From contig JAHLKX010000006.1 of assembly GCA_020444515.1 (NCBI GenBank), positions 186,001-250,000 of the forward strand: DNA of 64,000 nt, read 5' to 3'. A program made the position numbers and the translations under genes. Positions 1 through 8,982 of the stretch are shown here, piece by piece (the first letter of the stretch is position 1; every line of letters begins with the position of its first letter). The notes under the pieces were generated by a model. The model saw only the letters and a list, made by a program, of their open reading frames with translations, did no database searches and had not been told where the DNA came from. This DNA is from Bacteroidota bacterium. Lineage in GTDB: Bacteria; Bacteroidota; Bacteroidia; Bacteroidales; JAADJA01.

Positions 1-265
1 TATCAATGAGGTAGCACCTACCTATTTTATAGTTTAGCAATGCATTATTGGGATTGAATTCATTGGCCTTGTTGTATTGTTCAATGGCAAGTCGGTAAAC
101 TCCCGGGCCATCTTCATAATATTTATCACCCTCTTTAATATAATTCAAAGCATCACTCAATTCGTTTTTATGATTGGGGAAGTTGTATTTTGTGAATTCT
201 ACACTCTGGGCCAAAACGGTAGTTGCCATTAGAAAAATGACAGAACCTATGTATATTTTTTTCAT
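1..265 (-). CDS. OmpA/PD40-type envelope protein, N-terminal part only (cut by window edge)
   Basis: The first 88 codons of a minus-strand gene are visible; the rest lies beyond base 1. The ATG at 265 starts a signal peptide (MKKIYIGSVIFLMATTVLAQ), then a tetratricopeptide-like helical stretch with KEGDKYYEDG and NEFNPNNALLNYKIG. This N-terminus is typical of large Bacteroidota proteins with TPR, WD40-like PD40 repeats and a C-terminal OmpA peptidoglycan-binding domain, some of which belong to the gliding/type IX secretion apparatus. The later domains cannot be seen, so the family assignment is inference from the N-terminus. It follows the TPR gene at 286-1341 after 20 bases and is probably co-transcribed with it. 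Confidence 0.6.
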   Translation of the reverse strand, partial: MKKIYIGSVIFLMATTVLAQSVEFTKYNFPNHKNELSDALNYIKEGDKYYEDGPGVYRLAIEQYNKANEFNPNNALLNYKIGRCYLID

Positions 266-285
266 TAGCATTGTGTTGATGGATT

Positions 286-1341
286 TTACTGACATTGATT
301 ATTGACATAATTTGCGGCTGCGGCATTCCCGGCCTCCATGGCTTTTTTCCAGTCGTTGCAAGCTCCTTTTTCATCTCTTTGCATTTCCTTGACGATACCA
401 CGATTCAGATAAGCATCAGCATAATTGGGGTCCAGCATCAGTGCTCCTGAAAAGTCAGCTATGGCACCGGGAAGGTCTCCAGTCATATATTTTGCAAGAC
501 CCCTGTTATTCATAGCGCCGGGGTATTCTGAATGGATTTGAATGGCCTGATCATAATCTGCTATGGCATCTTCATAGCGTTCAATCTGGTATTTAATGTT
601 TCCACGGTTATTATAAGCTTCATAAAATCCGGGATCAATCTTCACGGCTGCTGTAAAATATTCCTCAGCGGCCTTCATATCATTTTGCATTTCTTTTACT
701 TTTCCCAGATTGTTAAAAGAAACAGCCAGGGTTGGGTCAAAGGTCACGGCTTTGGTGAGATCTGTTTCAGCCCCCGTGTAATCTTTTTGTTTAAATTTTA
801 AACTTCCCCTTTCGTTGTAAGCAATCCCATAATCCGGTTTGAGACTAATTGCGCGGTTAAAATCATTGAGCGCTTCATTTAATCTTCCTTGCTCAGCAAG
901 CAGACACCCCCTGTAAAAATAAGATTCAGGCGCATCGGGATCCTGGTCAATAGCTGTTGAGAAATCGGTATAACCTTCGGTAAAATTCTTTTGCATCAAT
1001 TGAATATAACCCCTGGCCGTATAGTATTCACCGGCTGGTTGTAGTTCAATGGCTTTATTCAAGTCTGCAATGGCTTCCTTATAATTGCCCGTGCGCAATC
1101 GCATACATGATCTGTTATAATAAGCTTTATCGAAATCAGGACGTAATTGTATGGCCTTATTCAACAAGCTTATGCCTTCAATGCTCTTGCCTTCCTTAAA
1201 AAGGGCCAGGCTTTCGTTATAAAGTTTGTTGGCCAGTTTGGCATTTTCGGTATTTACAACAGGCTTTTCCTGTGTTTCCTGGGCCATTGTGAACTGCCAG
1301 GAAGCCAATATGATCATCATCAACGAAATGAATTTCTTCAT
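286..1341 (-). CDS. Secreted tetratricopeptide-repeat protein
   Basis: The product is 351 residues. I chose the ATG at 1341 because it gives a signal peptide (MKKFISLMMIILASWQFTMAQ); the frame stays open for another 29 codons upstream but those do not look like a leader. From about residue 40 to the end it is made of roughly nine TPR units with consensus pieces such as AYYNRSCMRLRTGNYKEAI, AYNERGSLKFKQKDY and AYLNRGIVKEMQRDEKGA. TPR arrays are protein-interaction scaffolds, so the likely role is a periplasmic or outer-membrane-associated adaptor. No enzyme motif is present. Its downstream neighbour, 20 bases away, is the OmpA/PD40-type protein that also begins with TPR-like helices, which suggests a shared envelope complex. 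The specific partner is unknown. Confidence 0.85.
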   Translation of the reverse strand: MKKFISLMMIILASWQFTMAQETQEKPVVNTENAKLANKLYNESLALFKEGKSIEGISLLNKAIQLRPDFDKAYYNRSCMRLRTGNYKEAIADLNKAIELQPAGEYYTARGYIQLMQKNFTEGYTDFSTAIDQDPDAPESYFYRGCLLAEQGRLNEALNDFNRAISLKPDYGIAYNERGSLKFKQKDYTGAETDLTKAVTFDPTLAVSFNNLGKVKEMQNDMKAAEEYFTAAVKIDPGFYEAYNNRGNIKYQIERYEDAIADYDQAIQIHSEYPGAMNNRGLAKYMTGDLPGAIADFSGALMLDPNYADAYLNRGIVKEMQRDEKGACNDWKKAMEAGNAAAANYVNNQCQ

Positions 1342-1459
1342 GTTTATGCTTTTTATGGTGCATTTTGATATGGAATTATTACGTAAGAAGCTCGAATTGG
1401 TTGGGATTTCAGGGAATTTTATTTGCAATTACAAAAGGGTTTCCGCTCAATGGGAACCA

Positions 1460-2905
1460 TTAATTGACGATTACGTTTTTATAATGTTGAAAACGATCAA
1501 GGATATCATAAACAAAATGATAGGGTTCCGCACCACGGCAGTACCCATACTTTACAACAGAATCATTATAAAATTCAGGCTTGGATTTGTTCAATAAAAA
1601 ATAATCTACATTTTCATCCCATTTGTTGGGATCCCTCTCATATTTTTCTGCGAGCCGTCGGGCATCGTATACATGGGCAATACCAGCATTGTATGAAGCC
1701 AGTACGAATTTCGTCCTTTCTTCTTTATTTTCAATTTTCGTCATTAATTGCTGATCCAGCATTTTGATAAATTTGACACCGGCTTTTATTTGTTCTTCGG
1801 GAGGAGACAAAGTGTCCACGCCAAACTTTTCTGCCGTATGTGGCATGAGTTGCATTAATCCAAAGGCACCGGCCCAGGAGCGTGCGTCAGGATAAAACCT
1901 GGATTCCTGATAAATCAGTGAGGCAAGCAAACGCCAGTCCCAGTCAATAAGGGCACTGTATTTTCTGATCAGGTTATCGTAAGGAGAAATTTTACCACCG
2001 GTCAACGAAAAATATTCACTTTTAGCAATATTTACGGTACGGGTGTTCTTAAAATACTTGTTGTATAAAAAAGCATAGGTTTTGGTTTTTTTATAATCAG
2101 CGAGCCAGGCATTGATGGTATCCAGCAACCCTGTTGATCCCTTCCTGACCGCCCAGGCTATGTTTTGTGGAAAGCTGATGGCCGTTCTAACATCTATATC
2201 GGGATAGTATTTCTGATTAACCAGGGCAATGTGTTCGTCACAAACAGTGAATTCAATTTCACCGGAAGCTACCATCGCAATTAGTTCTTCCACGGTTGCA
2301 TCATCGTGCTCGATAACATTTATTTCGGCACCTATCTCTTCCGACAGGTTTTCAAGGCGTTGCCGATAACTTGAATTCTTCTGAATGTGAATGGTTTTAT
2401 TGGCCAGATCCAATGGATTGCGCAATAATTTTTCTTCAATGGCATCCCAGGTGGGGTAGCTCCTCCACTCATCCGGCTTTTTTTGGATCAGCATTTGCCT
2501 GGTTTGTGTTAAAGGTTCTGTAAAATCCACTAGCTCACTCCGTTCTTTGGTAACTGTTAAACCAAGGGCAATCAAATCACAATCCAATGTATTGATACAA
2601 TTAAAACTTTGATTTAAATCATTGATAATCTGAACCTCCAGCTTCACATTCAGGTAACTGGCAAAAGATTTTAATAACTCATACTGATATCCCATGGGCT
2701 CACCACGGTAAATGAAATAATTGGTGGAATTATAATCGGTAGTAGCAACGATACGCCCTTCCCTAAAGATCCTCTTCAAAACAGGATTCATCGGTTTGGA
2801 TAAGACAGGATTTGGACTCTCTGTTATCTTTTCAGGTCGGTGACAAGCGGTTAAACCGATTAAAACCACGAAGAAAGAAATATATCTTATGCATTTAGGT
2901 ACCAT
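1460..2905 (-). CDS. mltF: MltF-type membrane-bound lytic murein transglycosylase
   Basis: This 481-residue lipoprotein has a lipobox LIGLTAC with the lipidated Cys at residue 21. Residues about 45-290 form a bacterial extracellular solute-binding family 3 domain (AYKLE-like start at GRIVATTDYNSTNYFIYRG), and residues about 315-430 an SLT transglycosylase domain with the catalytic Glu in YQESRF and the family motifs GLMQLMP and ASYNAG. This order and length match E. coli MltF. MltF cleaves the MurNAc-GlcNAc bond of peptidoglycan, giving 1,6-anhydro-muropeptides, and the solute-binding domain modulates it. It is divergent from the DUF5723 gene at 3107 across a 201-bp intergenic region. No partner is visible in an operon. 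The assignment is strong. Confidence 0.9.
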   Translation of the reverse strand: MVPKCIRYISFFVVLIGLTACHRPEKITESPNPVLSKPMNPVLKRIFREGRIVATTDYNSTNYFIYRGEPMGYQYELLKSFASYLNVKLEVQIINDLNQSFNCINTLDCDLIALGLTVTKERSELVDFTEPLTQTRQMLIQKKPDEWRSYPTWDAIEEKLLRNPLDLANKTIHIQKNSSYRQRLENLSEEIGAEINVIEHDDATVEELIAMVASGEIEFTVCDEHIALVNQKYYPDIDVRTAISFPQNIAWAVRKGSTGLLDTINAWLADYKKTKTYAFLYNKYFKNTRTVNIAKSEYFSLTGGKISPYDNLIRKYSALIDWDWRLLASLIYQESRFYPDARSWAGAFGLMQLMPHTAEKFGVDTLSPPEEQIKAGVKFIKMLDQQLMTKIENKEERTKFVLASYNAGIAHVYDARRLAEKYERDPNKWDENVDYFLLNKSKPEFYNDSVVKYGYCRGAEPYHFVYDILDRFQHYKNVIVN

Positions 2906-3079
2906 GCAATGGGCTTGGTTTCACTTATTGACCAAATTAAAGAAAAATACGTTAAAACATATGAAATAAATATCGATATGTTAGACAAGATTTCTTTTTA
3001 TTGTTCAGTATTTCTTTTACGACCGCCAAAACAGGAGGTTATTTTTTTAATATTTTTTTCTCAATTAAAAAAAATTAAG

Positions 3080-3087
3080 TAGGTTTG
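3080..3087 (+). promoter_or_regulatory. Candidate -7 element (TAGGTTTG) upstream of the DUF5723 gene
   Basis: TAGGTTTG matches the Bacteroidota -7 consensus TAnnTTTG and ends 19 bases before the ATG at 3107. I see no convincing -33 TTG at the expected distance, so this is tentative. Confidence 0.4.
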
Positions 3088-3106
3088 AAAGACCAATTCA
3101 ACCAAC

Positions 3107-4567
3107 ATGAAAAAAAATGCCAATCTCTTTTTGTCGCTGATTTTCTTTATTGCGCTGATTCAGCCTATTCAGAGTCAAACTTTATCAGGGGCTTTCACCG
3201 TTACCGGAGCCGGTTACAGTACGGCTGTTGTAAGCGATTATCAATGTGTAGGACTGAACCCTGCCAATCTTGGATGGAAAAGAAATAGCCATCTTATGAA
3301 TGTGGGCATTGGTGAATCAGATATTTCAATTTATTCGGAACCCTTAAAACGATCGCTGGTCAATGATTTGTTCAACTCGAATAAAACATTTTCATCAGAG
3401 GAACGGGATGAGGCCGTAGAAAACTTCACCAATACTAAACTACAACTTGAAGGAAGTGTGAGTGGTTTCGGTGTATCTTTTCAGGATGAAAAGATCGGTG
3501 GGTTTGGTTTTATTGTTCGGGAGCGATTGGTTTGGGATTCACAACTGAATGAGCAAAGCTCGGATATTTTGTTTCGTGGATATCATTCCAATTATTTTGA
3601 TTCACTGAGCGTTGACCCCTTTACCGGAGATACGACGGGTTGGTCTACCAGCGCCGAAAATGTGACCGAATTGTTTGAAGGAACCCATCTGGATATGCTC
3701 TGGTTCAGGGAGTATAATTTTTCATACGGACGATCCATTATCAACAGAGATAACTTTACCTTGTATGGTGGCATTGGCATTAAATATATTGAAGGATACA
3801 GTGTGTTTAATTATTCCTATGCTGGAAATAATATCCGTGCATTCTCTGCATTGAACCCGGTTTTGGGGGTGGATTATGATCAGCCTTCACCTTCAAAAAT
3901 TAACAATGATAAATACCAGCGTGTAGGCAATGGTTGGGGGCTTGATTTTGGGGTTTCAGCGCTGATTCTGAAAAAAATCAGAATAGCAGTTGCAGTTACC
4001 GATATCGGTAGTATAAAATGGGATGGTAATGTTTATTCAGGTGAAGATGCATTGCTTACCGATATTCAAACTGCCGGTATTGAAAATTACAACATTTTTG
4101 ATGCGGAAGACAATGTTGCGTTGGACAACCTGAAATGGGGAGGTTGGGAAGGATTGGAGAATAAAACGACCCAACTACCTTTGAACTTAAGGGTGGGTGG
4201 TGCTTTTATATTAAATGAAAAATTTGAGTTTGGGACTGAATTATATGCTCCGCTCAATGACACCCCCGGGGCTTATGATAAAGTATATTTCGGATTGGGC
4301 ACCCGTATAACACCTGTTAGATGGTTGAGGCTGTCGACCGGGATGGTAACCGGTGGGGAAACCGGGACCAATGTTCCCATGGGTATCTCCTTCATACCCT
4401 TTAATAATAGCAGTTTTTCCTGGGAGATCGGATTTGCTGTCCGGGATATCATTACCTATTTTTCACAGGATAAACCAACCGTTTCATATGGCCTGGGCTT
4501 GTTGAGGTTTAGTTTTGGAAATCTATCTTCGTCAAATGATTCATCATCCATTACCCTTCCGGAATAG
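3107..4567 (+). CDS. DUF5723-like outer-membrane beta-barrel protein
   Basis: The product is 486 residues with a signal peptide ending near QPIQSQT. The mature protein is rich in alternating aromatic and polar strands with repeated glycines, as in Bacteroidota outer-membrane barrels. The N-terminal region has the AVVSDYQCVGLNPANLGW segment, similar to the DUF5723 and PorV-like families, in which NPANLGW-type motifs are common. No catalytic motif is visible. It is transcribed alone on the plus strand and converges with the ABC permease at 4570, with only two bases between the stop codons. Role: probably an outer-membrane channel or structural barrel; substrate unknown. The family call is by overall resemblance, not by a decisive motif. 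Confidence 0.7.
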   Translation: MKKNANLFLSLIFFIALIQPIQSQTLSGAFTVTGAGYSTAVVSDYQCVGLNPANLGWKRNSHLMNVGIGESDISIYSEPLKRSLVNDLFNSNKTFSSEERDEAVENFTNTKLQLEGSVSGFGVSFQDEKIGGFGFIVRERLVWDSQLNEQSSDILFRGYHSNYFDSLSVDPFTGDTTGWSTSAENVTELFEGTHLDMLWFREYNFSYGRSIINRDNFTLYGGIGIKYIEGYSVFNYSYAGNNIRAFSALNPVLGVDYDQPSPSKINNDKYQRVGNGWGLDFGVSALILKKIRIAVAVTDIGSIKWDGNVYSGEDALLTDIQTAGIENYNIFDAEDNVALDNLKWGGWEGLENKTTQLPLNLRVGGAFILNEKFEFGTELYAPLNDTPGAYDKVYFGLGTRITPVRWLRLSTGMVTGGETGTNVPMGISFIPFNNSSFSWEIGFAVRDIITYFSQDKPTVSYGLGLLRFSFGNLSSSNDSSSITLPE

Positions 4568-4569
4568 TG

Positions 4570-5688
4570 TCAGGCGGTCTTACGGTATCGCCATACGGCC
4601 AGGCTAAAAATAAGGGATGCATAAATCAACAGGCTGTAAAACTCATATGAAATATCGCTGAATCCCGACCCTTTTAGTAAAACCATCCGGATCACCCGCA
4701 TGAAATAGGCAAAAGGATTGATGATATTCACCTTTTGAGCCCAATCCGGCATGCTCTCAACCGGTGTGAATATGCCACTCATCAGAATGAAAGTGAGAAG
4801 GAAGAAAAACATAATAAACATGACCTGCTGCTGATTGCTGGCCATTGTAGATATCAGCAGTCCAAGACTCAATGCTACCAGCAGGTAAACACCGGCAAAA
4901 CCGAATAGCAAACCCAAATTTCCCACTATGGGTATGTCAAACAGAAGTTTGCCCAGGGTCAGACCAAATGCAAATTCTGCCATCGCGATGATCCAGAAAG
5001 GCAAAAGCTTGCCTGTGATAAACTGGTATTTTTGAATAGGGGTCACATTGATTTGTTCGATGGTTCCCATTTCTTTTTCCCTGACAATATTCAGTGCTGC
5101 CAGGAAGGCACCGATAATGGTTACCAAAATAACAAGTATTCCAGGAAGCATATAAATTTTATAATTGAGTTCGGGATTATACCAATAGGAATAGCTTACA
5201 TCAATCGACCTCGTTTGTATGGGTTGAATGAAATTGATATTTTCAGTGAGAATATTTTTATTAAAATCGGCGATCACATAACTTGAATAGGCATTGGTCA
5301 GTCCGGCTGCTGTTGCATTGATAGCGTTAACAATTAACTGGATGGCTGAAGTTTCGCCCGACATCAGTTTTTTTTGAAAATCATTTGGAATCACCATAAC
5401 AATGTCAGCTTTATCGCTCTTTATCATATCTTCTGCTTCATCCATTGAAAAGGTGTTGCCCTCAAGCACAAAAAATGGTGATCCCTGAAATTTGCTGATC
5501 AATTGACGCGATGTCGTCGAAAGATCCTGATCCACGACAACCATATCAATTTGCTTCATTTCAAAAGTAGCGGCATAAACCAAAACGATCAATTGCACAA
5601 AAGGCATGATAATGATAATGGGAAGCATAGTTTTATCCCTGAAAATCTGGATGAACTCCTTTTGTATGATATAGCCAATTGTTCGCAC
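4570..5688 (-). CDS. ABC-2 type transport permease (YbhR-like)
   Basis: A 372-residue permease with one N-terminal membrane helix (PIIIIMPFVQLIVLVYA), a large extracytoplasmic domain at about residues 45-175, and five C-terminal helices. It has the family hallmark REKEMGTIEQINVTPIQKYQ at about residue 205. This is the ABC2_membrane_3 architecture of E. coli YbhR/YhhJ. It starts with GTG (5688); no ATG lies between the previous stop and this codon in frame. It is the last gene of the TetR-TolC-HlyD-ATPase operon, 17 bases after the other permease, and the two presumably heterodimerise in the inner membrane with the two ATPases. The operon resembles the ybhGFSR exporter; the exported compound is not known from sequence. 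Confidence 0.88.
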   Translation of the reverse strand: MRTIGYIIQKEFIQIFRDKTMLPIIIIMPFVQLIVLVYAATFEMKQIDMVVVDQDLSTTSRQLISKFQGSPFFVLEGNTFSMDEAEDMIKSDKADIVMVIPNDFQKKLMSGETSAIQLIVNAINATAAGLTNAYSSYVIADFNKNILTENINFIQPIQTRSIDVSYSYWYNPELNYKIYMLPGILVILVTIIGAFLAALNIVREKEMGTIEQINVTPIQKYQFITGKLLPFWIIAMAEFAFGLTLGKLLFDIPIVGNLGLLFGFAGVYLLVALSLGLLISTMASNQQQVMFIMFFFLLTFILMSGIFTPVESMPDWAQKVNIINPFAYFMRVIRMVLLKGSGFSDISYEFYSLLIYASLIFSLAVWRYRKTA

Positions 5689-5705
5689 TACTCTTCTTAA
5701 TTTAC

Positions 5706-6812
5706 TTATTGTAATCGAATTTTAAAATTTTTGACACTCAGCCCGATAAAGACCATCATCATTGCCATCAGGATCAATGTCTCTTTCCATACAAATATAA
5801 ATCCGGTCCCTTTCAGCATGATATTTTTAATGATAATGATAAAATATTTGGGAGGCATCAGGTAGCTGATTCCTTGAAGAATGACCGGCATATTTTCAAT
5901 GGGGAATATAAAACCCGACAACAATATGGTTGGCAGCATCAAAGCGAACAAGGAAATAAACATAGCCATTTGCTGAGTATTGGCAATGGTACTGATCAAT
6001 ATCCCCAACGAGAGTGCCAGGCAAATGAACAACAGGCTTTCAGCCATGAGCAATGTTAAACTTCCATTAATAGGCATTCCGAAAACAAAGTAACCGAGGG
6101 CGATAATGGTAATGGCATTTATAAAAGCAAGGGAAACGTAGGGGATCACTTTCCCAATGATGATTTGTGCTGGTTTTAAAGGAGAAACCAATAAGATTTC
6201 CATGGTACCCATCTCTTTTTCCCGCGCGATGGAAATACTGGTCATCATAGCCGAAACCAGCATCAGTATGAGGGCCATTGTGCCCGGAACAAACATATAC
6301 ACACTTTTAAGTTTCTCATTGAATACCATTCTCACCACCGGTTTAATTTGCATGGGAATATTCAAAAGCTTATTTTCCTTTTGAACATAATCGCCTATAA
6401 TGGCCGAGGTATAATTCACTATTAGGTTAGCAGTGTTGGCATCTGATGCATCTGCAATCAACTGCATCTTTGCCGTTTCATTTTTCCCAAGTTTTTTAGC
6501 AAAATCGGGTTCAAATACGATGATCTCTTTGACATCACCGGTTTTAAAAATGTCTTCAAAATATTCTGAACTTTCCAGATTCTGTTGCAGTTCAAAATAG
6601 CCAGAAGAAATAATTTTCTGGGTGATTTCACGGGTCACATCATCTTTTGACTGATCAAGAATGGCGATACGGATGTTTTTTATTTCCGTCGTAACGACAT
6701 AACCAAAAATGAGCACCTGAGCTATTGGGATACCGAACAATACGAGCAGGGTTCGCGGATCGCGGAAAATATGGTAAAACTCTTTTTTTACAAATCCCAG
6801 GAACTTCTTCAT
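5706..6812 (-). CDS. ABC-2 type transport permease (YbhS-like)
   Basis: The product is 368 residues and a paralogue of the downstream permease. It has an N-terminal helix (TLLVLFGIPIAQVLIFGYV), an extracytoplasmic domain at about residues 40-170, then five or six helices. The motif AREKEMGTMEILLVSPL lies at about residue 197. The MKKFLGFVKKEFYHIFRDPRTL start is typical of YbhS-type permeases. It follows the ATPase gene at 6824 after 11 bases. The two permeases are similar throughout but clearly diverged, as expected for a heterodimer. Substrate specificity cannot be read from the sequence. In E. coli YbhFSR is linked to chloramphenicol, cefoperazone and cation sensitivity; that is family knowledge only. 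Confidence 0.88.
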   Translation of the reverse strand: MKKFLGFVKKEFYHIFRDPRTLLVLFGIPIAQVLIFGYVVTTEIKNIRIAILDQSKDDVTREITQKIISSGYFELQQNLESSEYFEDIFKTGDVKEIIVFEPDFAKKLGKNETAKMQLIADASDANTANLIVNYTSAIIGDYVQKENKLLNIPMQIKPVVRMVFNEKLKSVYMFVPGTMALILMLVSAMMTSISIAREKEMGTMEILLVSPLKPAQIIIGKVIPYVSLAFINAITIIALGYFVFGMPINGSLTLLMAESLLFICLALSLGILISTIANTQQMAMFISLFALMLPTILLSGFIFPIENMPVILQGISYLMPPKYFIIIIKNIMLKGTGFIFVWKETLILMAMMMVFIGLSVKNFKIRLQ

Positions 6813-6823
6813 CGCCTTATTGT

Positions 6824-7564
6824 TTAGCTGGCCCGTGCCAGTTTCAGAAAAACTTCATCCATATTTTCAGCATGATAATGTTGTTTGAGACCAGCTGGTG
6901 AGTCCAGGGCTTCAATCCTTCCATCTACCATGATCGACACCCGGTCACAATATTCAGCTTCATCCATGTAGTGGGTGGTTACAAAAATGGTAATGCCATC
7001 TTTGGCGGCCTGATAGATCATGTCCCAGAATTGTCGTCGCGTAATAGGATCAACACCACCGGTAGGCTCATCCAGAAAAACGATTTTTGGTTGGTGAAAT
7101 ATTGCCACCGAAAATGCCAGTTTTTGTTTCCAACCCAATGGAAGTGAACCGATCAGTTGATCACGCAAATGTCCGATATGAAGATTCTCCAGCAAGTTGT
7201 CCATCCGGATGTTGATCTCTTTCTTTGATAATCCGTAGATGCCCGCATAAAAACGGATATTTTCTCTTAAGGTAAGATTTTCATAAAGAGAAAATTTTTG
7301 GCTCATATAACCGATGTTTTTTTTAATCTGTTCACTTTGTTTATACACATCAAATCCAGCTACTTCCAGCTCTCCTGAAGTGGGGTGGGATAAGCCACAG
7401 AGTATTCTAATGGCTGTGGTTTTGCCGGCTCCATTGGCTCCCAGAAAACCGAATATTTCGCCTTCATAAACATTAAAATTCAGGTGGTCATTCGCCACAA
7501 AATTCCCAAATTTTTTTACGAGGTTTACTACTTTTATAATTGGTTTGTCAGTCATGGGTATCAT
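6824..7564 (-). CDS. ABC transporter ATPase, equivalent to the C-terminal half of YbhF
   Basis: A 246-residue nucleotide-binding subunit with Walker A GANGAGKTT, Walker B IVFLDEPTGGVDP and the H-loop TTHYMDEAEYCDR. The signature is not LSGGQ but SLPLGWKQKL, the variant seen in the second ATPase domain of the fused protein YbhF. Its start overlaps the end of the preceding ATPase gene by 17 bases (ATG at 7564) or by 8 bases if the internal ATG at 7555 is used. Either overlap implies translational coupling and equal stoichiometry. So YbhF, one protein in E. coli, is two coupled genes here. It energises the two ABC-2 permeases downstream. Confidence 0.9.
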   Translation of the reverse strand: MIPMTDKPIIKVVNLVKKFGNFVANDHLNFNVYEGEIFGFLGANGAGKTTAIRILCGLSHPTSGELEVAGFDVYKQSEQIKKNIGYMSQKFSLYENLTLRENIRFYAGIYGLSKKEINIRMDNLLENLHIGHLRDQLIGSLPLGWKQKLAFSVAIFHQPKIVFLDEPTGGVDPITRRQFWDMIYQAAKDGITIFVTTHYMDEAEYCDRVSIMVDGRIEALDSPAGLKQHYHAENMDEVFLKLARAS

Positions 7565-8468
7565 TCATCAGGTCCATAAAACAATCCTCAATATTGGGTC
7601 GGACGGGCTCCAGAGCAACATCTTTCAAGCCTTGTTCTTCCAAAAATGAGCGTACCTCCTTTTCTCCCGTTCGTGTTTTCAATGCAACATGAATTGAATC
7701 ACCAAAACGATGGGCTGAAACTGCTTCAGAAAAAGTTCTCAGGGTCGTAAGTAACCGATACATATCTGGATAGGCAATTTTATATAGCGGATGTGAAAAT
7801 GCATTGCGGATATTAGCAGGTGTCTCAATACTCAAGATTTTTCCTTTCTGGATCAGGGCTACATGATCACATAAACTTGCTTCATCCATGTATGGTGTCG
7901 ACACAATAATGGTAATATCCTGTTGTTTTAGTTTTTTCAACATCTCCCAGAATTCTTTCCTGGAAACCGCATCTACACCTGTAGTAGGCTCATCCAGCAC
8001 CAGCACTTTGGGTTTGTGGATGAGGGCACAGGAAAGGGCCAGTTTTTGTTTCATTCCTCCCGAAAGATTACCAGCCCGACGGTTTTTAAAGGGTTCGATC
8101 TGTATATATATATCCTTTATCAGGTCATAGTTTTCTTTAATGGTCGTTCCGAATATGGTCGCAAAAAATGCAAGGTTCTCTTCCACTGTAAGGTCGTAAT
8201 AGAGAGAAAATCTGCCTGGCATATAACCGGTAATTTGCCTGATAATTTTATACGACTTTACTACATCATAACCCTCCATTGTTGCCATTCCCGAGTCGGG
8301 AAGGAGCAACGAAGTCAATATCCTGAAAAGGGAGGTCTTGCCTGAACCATCGGGCCCGATCAATCCAAAAATTTCCGATTTTTCAACCTGGAAGGAAACA
8401 TCATCCAATGCTTTGACAGGGCCAAAGGTTTTCGAAAGGTTTTGTATGTCGATAGAAAAATCAGGCAT
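7548..8468 (-). CDS. ABC transporter ATPase, equivalent to the N-terminal half of YbhF
   Basis: A 306-residue nucleotide-binding subunit with Walker A GPDGSGKTS, the canonical signature NLSGGMKQKLALS, Walker B VLVLDEPTTGVDAVS and a DEASLCDHVALI switch region. About 80 extra C-terminal residues after the ATPase core resemble the accessory tail common in drug-export ATPases of the DrrA/NatA type. The pairing of one canonical and one degenerate signature motif, in this order, is that of the two halves of YbhF. It overlaps the next ATPase gene and follows the DUF2147 gene after 9 bases. A heterodimer with the 6824-7564 product is inferred. Confidence 0.9.
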   Translation of the reverse strand: MPDFSIDIQNLSKTFGPVKALDDVSFQVEKSEIFGLIGPDGSGKTSLFRILTSLLLPDSGMATMEGYDVVKSYKIIRQITGYMPGRFSLYYDLTVEENLAFFATIFGTTIKENYDLIKDIYIQIEPFKNRRAGNLSGGMKQKLALSCALIHKPKVLVLDEPTTGVDAVSRKEFWEMLKKLKQQDITIIVSTPYMDEASLCDHVALIQKGKILSIETPANIRNAFSHPLYKIAYPDMYRLLTTLRTFSEAVSAHRFGDSIHVALKTRTGEKEVRSFLEEQGLKDVALEPVRPNIEDCFMDLMNDTHD

Positions 8469-8477
8469 TTTACTAAA

Positions 8478-8930
8478 TCATAGGGTTGTGCGCGTCCAGT
8501 AGGTAGTGCGACCAATCAAAGAAATACCGATATACCCTCGTACTTTGAGTTTATCATTGGATTCCATTTTCATATAACAGGAATAGGTATTTCCGCTTTT
8601 CGGATCATAAATTTCTCCATCATCCCATAGTTTCCCGTCGAAAATAAAATCCTTCACCAGCAGGAGTCCCATAATTGGTCTTTTTTGCAGCTCTTCATCG
8701 GGATTTTCATCATCCAGTTTGGGTTTGCCGGTTTCGGGTTCGTTGGGTTCCTCCAGCCAGACGACCTTACCAAAATAATGTCCATTCTCTTCATAGATTT
8801 CAACTTTGGCATCTTTCTCTTCGTTGTACCAAATGCCCAATACATCATCAGCCTTGAAAGATTGAGCTGATGCGTGTAATCCAAAACCGGCCAGGAAAAT
8901 AAAAATAGATAGTCTTGCGAATGTTTTCAT
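8478..8930 (-). CDS. DUF2147 family secreted protein
   Basis: A 150-residue protein with a signal peptide (MKTFARLSIFIFLAGFGLHASAQ), so the mature part of about 127 residues is periplasmic. It has the DUF2147 landmarks VLGIWYNEEKDAKVEIYEENG near the start and PIMGLLLVKDF, GEIYDPKSGNTYSCYMKM and IGRTTYWTR further on. The fold is a small beta-barrel reminiscent of lipocalins; the biochemical role is not established. It sits between the HlyD adaptor and the ATPases, so it may be an accessory of the exporter. A good TATATTTG -7 element at 8971-8978 suggests that it, and the genes after it, can also be transcribed separately. Confidence 0.85.
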   Translation of the reverse strand: MKTFARLSIFIFLAGFGLHASAQSFKADDVLGIWYNEEKDAKVEIYEENGHYFGKVVWLEEPNEPETGKPKLDDENPDEELQKRPIMGLLLVKDFIFDGKLWDDGEIYDPKSGNTYSCYMKMESNDKLKVRGYIGISLIGRTTYWTRTTL

Positions 8931-8970
8931 AAAGTTTGTTTTTAGAGTTTATTGATTGTTTTTAAAGTTG

Positions 8971-8978
8971 CAAATATA
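8971..8978 (-). promoter_or_regulatory. Candidate internal -7 element (TATATTTG) before the DUF2147 gene
   Basis: On the minus strand this reads TATATTTG, a perfect TAnnTTTG match, 41 bases upstream of the DUF2147 ATG and just after the HlyD stop. No clear -33 element. It could give the ATPase/permease half of the operon its own transcript. Confidence 0.4.
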
Positions 8979-8982
8979 GTGG

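Noticed and set aside
168-401. Open frame spanning the junction of the first two minus-strand genes
   Set aside because: It is another frame of the two real genes, which have proper signal peptides in their own frames.
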